Positions 8,647 through 14,543 of a stretch of DNA of 14,543 nt are shown here, piece after piece. Origin of the DNA: Euperipatoides rowelli (Eukaryota; Onychophora; Udeonychophora; Euonychophora; Peripatopsidae). The notes beneath the pieces are model-generated. The model was not told where the DNA came from. It made no database searches and saw only the letters and a list, made by a program, of their open reading frames with translations. A program made the translations under genes and the position numbers. The stretch's first letter is position 1; each line of letters opens with the position of its first letter. Location of the stretch: the NCBI GenBank assembly GCA_003024985.2, contig PXIH01S0038888.1, one strand, 5' to 3'.

Positions 8647-9640
8647 TTAAGGTGGAATTATATAGTTGTTATCCAGAGCCAGGTCCTCGTGGTTGTCATG
8701 GTTCTCTATATTTTTCTCTTTCTCTTCTGGGGGTAAGAAGTTCCGGAATTGGTCAACATGGCGTTTCAAAGTTTTTCCATTGGGTAGTCTACCGTGTTTG
8801 AGAGAGGTCCATTTTTGGTAATCACCTTGGCTTGTGACCATTTGTTAGGGCCGAGGTAGTCCCTGACTATGACGTTTGCCCTACTAGGAATTGTCTTGAG
8901 TTGGTGTTATTGGCCTTTCTTTCCTGGTACCCTTGGACTGAGGACTCGACTGTAGGGCGTAGAAGGTTGAGACGGGTGCAAAGTTCTCTTCCTAGAAATA
9001 GGAAGGCCGGGGACTGGTGGGTGGCAATGTTTATGGTAGAGCGGTAGGAAAAAAAGTAACTGGTAGACCTTCTCGGTTATGAAGGCTTTGTCGTTTATTT
9101 TCTTTTTAAGGGTTTTCTTGAATGTTTGAATAAATCTTTCAGCGAATATGTGTTAGATTCCTGAGTGTTTATAGAATGAATCAAAGTCTCGGGAGGTAAA
9201 CTGTGTTTCGTTGTCTGTAACTAAATGTTCCGGTAGCCCATATCTTGTCCAGAGTGTTTGTAAAATGGTCATTGTTTTCTCTGAGGTGGTGCTGCTCATG
9301 ATTGCCACTTCAGGCCACTTTGAGTGGGCGTCAACAGCTACCCAAAATTATTACCCATAAAGAGTCCGGCAAAATCTAGATGACTACCCTAGACCCCAAA
9401 GTAGACATCCATTTAGTAATGAGAGAGAGTTCGGATTTTCGCCTAAAGAATGGAGCCATCCCTTTGGTTGGTATGTAGTTTTCCCAACCATTTTGGGTTA
9501 GAAGTATGGTCTTGGACAGTATCGGATCCTTGATTGAGTTTTTGGCGATGTCTTTTGCTGTTGTCGGAAAAGTTTCTAATTGGTTTAACAAGAAGAGGTC
9601 CGTGGGTTGCTCTTCTAGTGAAATAAAGTTAATTGAACAA
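8647..9640 (-). pseudogene. Integrase pseudogene of the Gypsy-type element
   Basis: Integrase joins element DNA into the host chromosome through a D,D-E triad. Visible in order on the - strand are a linker (to about 9376) ending LGSRVVI and LDFAG with the first Asp (9365-9379). A frame change and VDAHSKWPEV follow, then LVTDN with the second Asp (9210-9224), and AERFIQTF with the Glu (about 9120-9143). Then come THQSPAFLFLGREL in another frame and the C-terminal DNA-binding part ending TLKRHVDQF (8647-8841). Breaks: LGSRVVI runs almost straight into LDFAG, so the HHCC zinc-binding domain is deleted. A stop and a loss of roughly 15 residues lie just before AERF. The Gly of the usual TDNG is Glu. 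At least two frameshifts and one in-frame stop are present. It is inactive. Confidence 0.9.
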
Positions 9641-10066
9641 GTTGGGGAGCGGGAGAGCGCATCAGCATTTTGGTGACTGAAGGAGCCCCGGAATTTTATC
9701 TCGTAATCGTAGGCAGCAAGGATCAACGACCATCTCTAGAGTCTAGCTGCTGCCAAAGTTGGGATTTCAGCATTAGGGTTGAAGATTCTAGTTATGGGTT
9801 TGTGATCTGTGAGGAGGAGAAATATTCTGCCTAAAGATACTGATGGAACTTCTTAATGCCAAAGATGATAGCCAGTGCTTCTTTGTCTAGCTGAGAATAA
9901 TTGTGTTCTGCTGGAGAGAGGGAGTGAGAGGAAAAAGCTATGGGTTTGTCTGTGCCGTCTGGTTAGATGTGGGATATTACAGCCTCAAGTCTGGTTGGGG
10001 ATGTGTCGCATGCCAGATTGGTAGCTTTGGGTTAAGATAGACTAGGTTATGGCTTCTTTAACCTCT
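9641..10066 (-). pseudogene. RNase H pseudogene of the Gypsy-type element
   Basis: RNase H removes the RNA strand of the RNA/DNA hybrid during reverse transcription. On the - strand LACDTSP (9996-10016) gives the first acidic residue, DKEALAI (about 9865-9890) the Glu, and TDHKP (9796-9810) the next Asp. The domain closes with HQNADALSR (9649-9675). Stops interrupt it after SHI, after FHQYL and after AAARL, and the frame changes between FHQYL and TDHKP. It directly follows RT and precedes the integrase linker, the normal Gypsy order. Confidence 0.88.
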
Positions 10067-10834
10067 TTAAAGGTCCTTGTTAGCGGCCGAGTCCCAAATC
10101 CATTTGGTTTTCTTCTGCAATAACTTATTCAGTGGGGCCAAGGTGGAGTCTAGATTTGGTAAAAACTTTCGGTAATAGCTCACCAGGCCCAAGAATAACC
10201 TGAGTTGTGGCACATCCTTTATTGCCAAAATTTTGGAATCCATGGTGTTTAGGCCTTGGGCATCAATGATGTGTCCGAGGTATTCCACTTGTGGCTTTAG
10301 AAATTTGCATTTAAGCTTATTCAGGGTGATGCCAGACTCTACCAGATGTTGAAAGATGGAGGGTGCTGGAGAGATTCCAAAGGGCATTCGTTTGACCTTG
10401 AAAAGTCCCTTATGAGTGTTGATGGTGAGTAACAGATAGGACTGTTCATTCATCCATAACGTTTGGTAAGCTTGGGTCATATCTAGCTTACTGAAAATGA
10501 CACCACTGTTCAACTGAGCGAAAATACTGTCAATCCTTGGCAATGGGTAAAAATCATTAACTAGTTCCGGGTTTAAACCCACCTTGTAGTCTCCACAAAT
10601 ACAGAGCGAATTGTCTTTATTTAAGATAGGAACTATGGGAGCTGCCCTGTTTGAATGTTGGATTAGTACTAGAATTCCTTGACTATAATTTCTGTAGTTC
10701 TAGTTCAACTGCTGATCGCAAGACACGGAATTGGCCTATATTTGAAAAATCTTGGAGTTGTGTCTTTATGTAGGGTCAAGTGCGCTTCAAAAATTTTTAA
10801 TTCCCCCTAGGTTGAAGAAAAAAGCTTATGTTTG
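10067..10834 (-). pseudogene. Reverse transcriptase pseudogene lacking the YxDD motif
   Basis: Reverse transcriptase copies the element RNA into DNA. The - strand shows an N-terminal part in three successive frames (HLTLHKD and FFKYRPIP; then LRSAVELELQKL; then RAAPIVPILNKD and ICGDYKV), with a stop at 10807-10809. A long intact stretch follows, 10067-10582: YPLPRID, FSKLDMTQAYQ with the first catalytic Asp (motif A), INTHKGLF and MPFGISPAPSIFQ (motif B). At about 10335-10340 the text jumps from IFQHLVE to SGITLNKLKCKFL. The roughly 40 residues between, which in this family carry YxDD with the two remaining catalytic Asp, are gone without loss of frame. VEYLGHIID and the thumb/connection region follow, then a frameshift near 10070. 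Confidence 0.93.
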
Positions 10835-11655
10835 CTAATATTTTCCAGTTTGATTGTTTAGTACTGTGATCGAATGTACTGATTTATGGATAGCGTTTTT
10901 AATTAAGCCATTTAAAATGTTAAATTTGTAAATCCACGCTCTTCCCAGCAAGGGAACTGATAGTTTCCGTATAATAAAAATTTCCAACGAGTTTACAATG
11001 TTGCCGTCGTAATTGGCTAAAACTAAGATTTTTCTTAGCGGATTAATTTGCTCTGAAATTGTGTTTAGTATAATTGGAGTTGGCATCAGTTTACAATTTG
11101 ACAGTTTTTGTTTGTAGAGGTTTTCAGGGATTAGGGTGACCCCAGCCCCTGTGTCTAGCCCAAAGTTAATGTTATGCTTGTTTACTAAAAGCTCCAACAT
11201 GATTGGACTATCATTTGTGTGTTTTAAATGTTTAATTTCCGCTCCCAAAAAGTTGCGCTCATTGACGTCATCTTCGGGCATTTGCGTCTGATCCAAATTG
11301 TCGTCTAAGACATCACTTTCATGGGTTTGACTGCCACAATAACATCCAACGTTTTGGATTCTAGTGGTAGTTAGAGTTTTAGCATGCTTACCTTTTAACT
11401 TGCATACTTTTGCCAAATGACCCACCTTTTTACAAAAGTTACATATGTAGTCTTTAAATCTGCAACTTGCAGCGTCGTGTCCAGTGTATCCATAATGGTT
11501 GCAAGGGTTGTTTATGAATGAAGGCCTTGCTGAACGTGGCTGAACCGGCCTTGATTGCTTGATACGGAGAATACTTCCTGGGTCGTCAGGTGAAAAATTA
11601 AAGGTTGAAGTCCCCTTCGCCACTTTTATGCTAGACGCCAATTTAATTGCTAGTC
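10835..11655 (-). pseudogene. Gag nucleocapsid and aspartic protease segment of the Gypsy-type element
   Basis: An open stretch of 268 codons (10835-11641) on the - strand. Residues 47-60 form a first zinc knuckle in which the second Cys is Tyr (C-x2-Y-x4-H-x4-C). Residues 67-80 form a canonical one (CNFCKKVGHLAKVC). These knuckles bind element RNA in nucleocapsid. Residues 163-167 are DTGAG (11141-11155), the active-site loop of a retropepsin. LLGRAW at 231-236 is the second conserved protease block. The protease matures the Gag-Pol polyprotein. The frame is open here but is separated from the upstream gag core by a frameshift near 11650 and from RT by a stop and frame changes after 10835. 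The first codon of the open frame is TTG and is not a real start. Confidence 0.92.
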
Positions 11656-12104
11656 AAGGGGTAGAGTTTCTTCAAAAAGTAATCTATTTCGGATTTCTGA
11701 GCTAAACAATCCGTATACAAATTGTTCACAAAGACGATCCTCCAGACTAGCACCATAATTACAGTTCTTGCTTAAATTCCTTAGAGCTAGTACAAAATCA
11801 GCAATGCTTTCTTCTTTTTTTTGCTTCCACTCCAAAAAATGAAATCTTTCAACCGGGGTTAGACTTTCGGAGAAAAATGCTTGGAGAGTTTACATAAAAC
11901 TTCCTCTGTCGTTTTATGCTCCCCAGGAGCAAAAATATCGCATAAAATGGCATATGTTTTATCTCCCAACAAGGTAATTATGGTTGGTAAAATAAGGTAT
12001 TTTTCCACCTTTGAAGCAGAGAGAAAATGTTTAAGCCTTTTTACATACCTGCGCCAATTGTGGACCTCAGGATTGAAAACTTCTAAACGGTTTACAAGAA
12101 ACAT
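11650..12104 (-). pseudogene. Gag core (matrix/capsid-like) of the Gypsy-type element, one frameshift
   Basis: Gag packages the element RNA. A credible start is the ATG at 12102-12104 on the - strand, 62 nt downstream of the primer-binding site. The first part (12104 to 11859) holds WRRYVKRLKHFL and GDKTYAILCDI. The second part (to 11650) holds FHFLEWKQKKEESIADFVLALR and CEQFVYGLFSSEIRNRLL, patterns of retrotransposon Gag capsid regions (UBN2/retrotrans_gag type). A single frame change near 11861-11865, where the first part meets TAA, separates them. A second near 11650 separates this from the nucleocapsid part. The oppositely oriented ORF at 11881-12108 is a shadow. Confidence 0.88.
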
Positions 12105-12166
12105 TTAAGCTTGGTAAATGCAATATCCGATTGTTTAATTAAATAGACCCCTGAACGTTAGGTTTT
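12105..12166 (-). other. Untranslated leader of the Gypsy-type element
   Basis: About 60 nt between the primer-binding site and the gag ATG, with no recognisable coding. Short leaders of this kind are common in Gypsy elements. Packaging signals would be expected here but cannot be recognised. Confidence 0.6.
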
Positions 12167-12179
12167 ATCCTCGTCGCCA
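12167..12179 (-). promoter_or_regulatory. Primer-binding site matching tRNA-Ser
   Basis: On the - strand TGGCGACGAGGAT begins one nucleotide after the 5' LTR. It begins with TGG, complementary to the CCA tail of tRNA. The following ten bases are complementary to the 3' acceptor/T-arm end of a metazoan serine tRNA of the GCT type (ends ATCCTCGTCG-CCA) as I remember it. Minus-strand DNA synthesis is primed from this site in LTR elements. Confidence 0.8.
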
Positions 12180-12180
12180 C

Positions 12181-12338
12181 TGTTAAATTTGGCAAGATAA
12201 TTAAATCCCAGTTACGTGGATAATATTTATTAGAGCCAAGTTAAAACTAACAAGTACAACATAGGGCATTAACATATATAATTTTTAGAACAAGAGTCTG
12301 CTGCCTCATGTGCATAATAATGATGTCTATAGTAATCA
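12181..12338 (-). repeat. 5' LTR of the Gypsy-type element
   Basis: The copy next to the primer-binding site. In element orientation it runs TGATTACTATAGAC to ATTTAACA, with canonical TG and CA ends. It contains a TATA-like AATTATATATG and a poly(A) signal AATAAA at 12226-12231 (- strand), so it carries promoter and terminator functions for the element. It is 158 nt, about 94% identical to the other copy apart from two small gaps. Confidence 0.95.
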
Positions 12339-12417
12339 ATTACTACAATGATACATAATTTAAATTAAATAATTACTGTAGTTATACAGTAGTTGATTCT
12401 AATTTAACAGTCTTTCT

Positions 12418-13527
12418 TTAACCCTGCAGTTGTCGCGGTCAGAAAGTTACATGAGTAGTTGCGGTGTATCTGTGAGATACATTTGTATATAGGCTACATG
12501 TATATATTTGAAAATATATAGGCTACAGTAACATATAAAAAAAACTTTCTTTTTTTAATCAGGAATTTTATATATATTAAAAAAATCCAACAAACAGATT
12601 TTTATTTATGAATTTTTATCTAAAAGTCGGCTTTAAAGAAAAATATAAAAAAGCCAGTTATTCTTACATTTTCCATTGCCGCTTCTCTGTCGTTGGAGAT
12701 AGAATTTTTTGCTTTTTATTTTTGAAATCTGCATTAAATTCTGATTTGAAAAATGTATAAGTTTATTTCTAAATGTATTTTTATATTTGTATTAGCTACA
12801 GTACCTGAAAATCAGAAGTTACATGTGTATATTTCAAAATATATAACAGATATAAAAATACTTACATAGTATTTTTTGTTCTTTTTTTTATCAGGAATTT
12901 TAATATATAAAAAAATAATCCAACAAAGAAATTTTTATTTATAAGTTTTTATCTAAAAGTCTGCTGCATACAACAGAAACCATTATATAGCATGTACTGT
13001 ATTTACTGTATGTACAAATAATACATTGTTAAATATTTCAAAATTTATAACAGATACAAAAAAAAAACTTAAATAGTATTTTTTGTTCTATTTTTAATCA
13101 GGAATTTTACCCTATAAAAATAAAATCTAACAAACAGATTTATTTTTTATTTTTTCCCGCCTAATTATTTTCTAAATGTCAGCTATAAAAAAAAAGAAAA
13201 GAAAAGCCAGTTCTAATTACATTTTTCATTGCCGTTTCTCTGTCGTTTGAGATAAAAAAAATTTGGTTTTGATTTTTGAAATCTGCATTAAATTCTGATT
13301 TGAAAATGTATAAGTTTATTCCTAAATGTTTTTTAATATTTGAATTACGCTACCTGAAAAAAAAAAACTTACATGAGTTTGTGTAAGTTTTTTCTGACAG
13401 ATGAAAAAGCTCATTAATTTAGGAGACTAATAGGCTGTATAATATTCTAGTTCAGCACATTAGCTAGAAATTAATTTTTGAATATTAATTATGGATCTCA
13501 CAGATACCGCGACAACTGCAGGGTTAA
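12418..13527. mobile_element. piggyBac-like non-autonomous element flanked by TTAA
   Basis: TTAA at 12418-12421 and 13524-13527 encloses an 1102-bp segment. Its ends are an 18-bp perfect inverted repeat: CCCTGCAGTTGTCGCGGT at 12422-12439 and its reverse complement at 13506-13523. TTAA target duplication with CCC-starting ends is diagnostic of the piggyBac superfamily. A subterminal block TATCTGTGAGAT occurs at both ends. On the left it is displaced about 26 nt inward by sequence that includes a second, partial TIR-like word (AGTTGCGGT). No ORF of any size exists inside, so it must have depended on a transposase made elsewhere. Confidence 0.85.
12496..13370. repeat. Three imperfect tandem units inside the piggyBac-like element
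   Basis: Units start near 12496, 12821 and 13023, each opening with a variant of ACAT(G/T)G...ATATTTCAAAATATATA. Each carries ATCAGGAATTTTA (12558, 12890, 13097) and ATCTAAAAGTC/TCTAAATGTC. Units 1 (about 325 bp) and 3 (about 348 bp) share a block around TTCTCTGTCGTTGGAGAT and ATCTGCATTAAATTCTGATTT. Unit 2 (about 202 bp) lacks that block and has TACTGTA-rich sequence instead. The element therefore grew by internal duplication followed by divergence. Confidence 0.8.
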
Positions 13528-14478
13528 AAATAATCAACTAAAATTTTTTACAAATTTTCATTCATAAAATTCACTTACTATTGTGGTATATATACTGTAT
13601 ATTCCAAATGAAATTACAAATACGAAACTTTTACCTATTTATGCTGTTATTAGTGAAAATCAAAGGTAATATCTTTCATCTTTAGTTGTAGTGATGTTTA
13701 AAAATAAAAGAAAAAGGGGAGTGTCTACTGTTAACTAAGTTGACAAATACGACGCTAAAGATATTCAGCTGTAACTTCAAATAAAATGATTTCACGTTTA
13801 TCATTAGGGGAACAAAAAAAAAAAACACAGTTACAAGAAAGTACAATGATTAAAGAACTAATTTATTTTATCAAAGATAATTTTTTTAGTCAGTTTGTAT
13901 TTTGGCAGGTAATATAAAACTTCACTGACAAGTTAAACCAGGATATTTTATCACTTTTGCAAAAATAATCCTTGCAAATACGGACGTTAGCAAGAATCAA
14001 AAATCAATCATCATCATGCATTTTAATTAATGACAAAGAATAAAAAAAAAAGGAAATCACTGAATGTTTTAAATAAAAATAATAATAATAATAATCTTAA
14101 CCAGAAAGTTGTAGTCCAAGAGGACCGAGACGTTTATGATGATTTCATAAACAGTGCAGATTGACTTATGTGGAGTGTGGCCGGAGAAAACCAAGATCTT
14201 TAAAAATCTTTTTTTTTTTTTAAATAAACTTTATTTCTGAATATAAAGCTTAACAAATAAAATTCTATTTAAAGTAACAAATTATAAAACAGTATATAAA
14301 ATTAGACTATAAAGTACATAAAAAAATTTTTTTTTTTATTTTTAAAGGTAAAATTCTGGCATACGTAACAAAAACGAAAAGCGGGAAATTTGACGTCCCA
14401 CATGACATTGCCGCAGGACAAGGGAGCTCGTTGATTTTATCTCTTAAAGCATGGCAGTCCCCTTGAAATCGGGACACA
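13528..14478. other. Right arm of the hAT-like element, non-coding
   Basis: AT-rich with A and T homopolymers, an (AAT)6 microsatellite at 14078-14095, and a less AT-rich patch from about 14350 to the right terminus. No ORF, tRNA or recognisable transposase. Confidence 0.6.
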
Positions 14479-14497
14479 TGGCAACCCTAGTTATGGT

Positions 14498-14543
14498 GTT
14501 AGCCAGGGGTGGACTGGCCAGGTCAGCAGGTCAGCAATCGCTG
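14498..14543. other. GC-rich edge sequence with a short tandem duplication
   Basis: The last 46 bp jump to much higher GC and contain GGTCAGCA twice in tandem (14521-14536), preceded by AGGGGTGGACTGGCC. It looks like the start of another repeat cut off by the window edge, but too little is visible to name it. Confidence 0.4.

Larger units (their letters stand above)
8320..12338 (-). mobile_element. Gypsy-type LTR retrotransposon, defective, 4.0 kb
   Basis: Two direct repeats of about 160 bp bound an interior that reads on the - strand. It carries a tRNA-Ser primer-binding site, gag core, two zinc knuckles, aspartic protease, reverse transcriptase, RNase H, integrase and polypurine tract. RNase H before integrase is the Gypsy (Metaviridae) order, and no env-like frame follows integrase. 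By my hand alignment the LTRs differ at about 10 of 157 aligned positions plus a 3-nt and a 1-nt gap, so the insertion is fairly old. The coding region has several frameshifts, stops and at least three deletions, so no protein product is expected. It is nested in the hAT-like element. Its target duplication is unclear: flanks at the TG/CA borders do not match. Confidence 0.95.
7757..14497. mobile_element. hAT-like DNA transposon with 8-bp target duplication, hosting two nested insertions
   Basis: The left end TAGGGTTGCCA (7765-7775) and right end TGGCAACCCTA (14479-14489) are perfect 11-bp inverted repeats. Resemblance continues inward (TCAAGAGGGAC against TCAAGGGGAC). They are bordered immediately by GTTATAGT (7757-7764) and GTTATGGT (14490-14497), identical at 7 of 8 positions. 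An 8-bp target duplication is the hAT hallmark. Removing the nested LTR element (8320-12338) and the TTAA-flanked element (about 12418-13527) leaves about 1.6 kb, with no transposase found. It was therefore probably a non-autonomous element, or an internally deleted one. It inserted beside or into the older Gypsy remnant to its left. Confidence 0.75.

Noticed and set aside
8449-8736. 95-codon ORF on the + strand
   Set aside because: It lies opposite the integrase C-terminus and LTR of the - strand retrotransposon and is a shadow frame.
11881-12108. 75-codon ORF on the + strand
   Set aside because: It is antisense to the gag core, which carries the recognisable Gag pattern. It is a shadow frame.
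8315-12352. ATGAT pair taken as the definite target duplication of the LTR element
   Set aside because: It requires moving the LTR edges into sequence that does not align between the LTRs and would place the purine tract inside the LTR. Kept only as an open question.
12496-13370. Tandem units considered as a CRISPR-like array
   Set aside because: Units are long, unequal, imperfect and AT-rich, lie within a TTAA-flanked transposon in animal DNA, and have no constant short repeats with unique spacers.

Overview
The window is AT-rich, intron- and transposon-rich animal DNA. The codons are eukaryotic, coding exons carry GT/AG splice borders, and the repeats belong to animal transposon superfamilies (hAT, piggyBac-like, Gypsy LTR). 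I cannot name the species. An AT-rich invertebrate is my best guess, and that is inference.

Host gene. Two consecutive exons of a DEAH-box RNA helicase lie on the + strand (2625-2768 and 4239-4356). They encode the tail of helicase motif V, all of motif VI (QRKGRAGR) and the start of the region that follows. The wording after motif VI (VQPGHC, YQLPE, LEELCL) fits DHX36/RHAU best among the DEAH helicases I know. No other exon was recognised. The first 2.6 kb therefore looks like the upstream intron, and the last 10.2 kb looks like a downstream intron swollen by transposons. The next exon lies beyond the window, unless the gene has been broken here.

Transposon layer, left to right. Intron 2769-4238 holds the left end and the decayed N-terminal transposase (BED-finger region) of a hAT element. 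The next intron starts with a short CCCGGG-rich element with TAGGG termini (4455-5365). About 1.2 kb of featureless AT-rich DNA follows, then a badly decayed Gypsy RNase H/integrase remnant on the - strand (about 6560-7745). From 7765 to 14489 there is a hAT-type element with 11-bp terminal inverted repeats and a near-perfect 8-bp target duplication. Two younger insertions sit inside it: a 4.0-kb Gypsy-type LTR retrotransposon on the - strand (8320-12338) and a 1.1-kb piggyBac-like non-autonomous element flanked by TTAA (12422-13523).

The LTR retrotransposon has two LTRs of about 160 bp, a primer-binding site matching the 3' end of tRNA-Ser, a polypurine tract, and gag, protease, RT, RNase H and integrase in Gypsy order, with no env. 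It is dead. There are several frameshifts and stops, the RT catalytic YxDD block is deleted, and the integrase zinc-binding domain and part of its core are deleted. The LTRs differ at roughly 6% of positions. I saw no bacterial-type operon, CRISPR array, tRNA or rRNA, and no clear case of a new biological system. The most notable things are the nesting order, the internally repeated piggyBac-like element, and a strongly over-represented TACTGTA motif.
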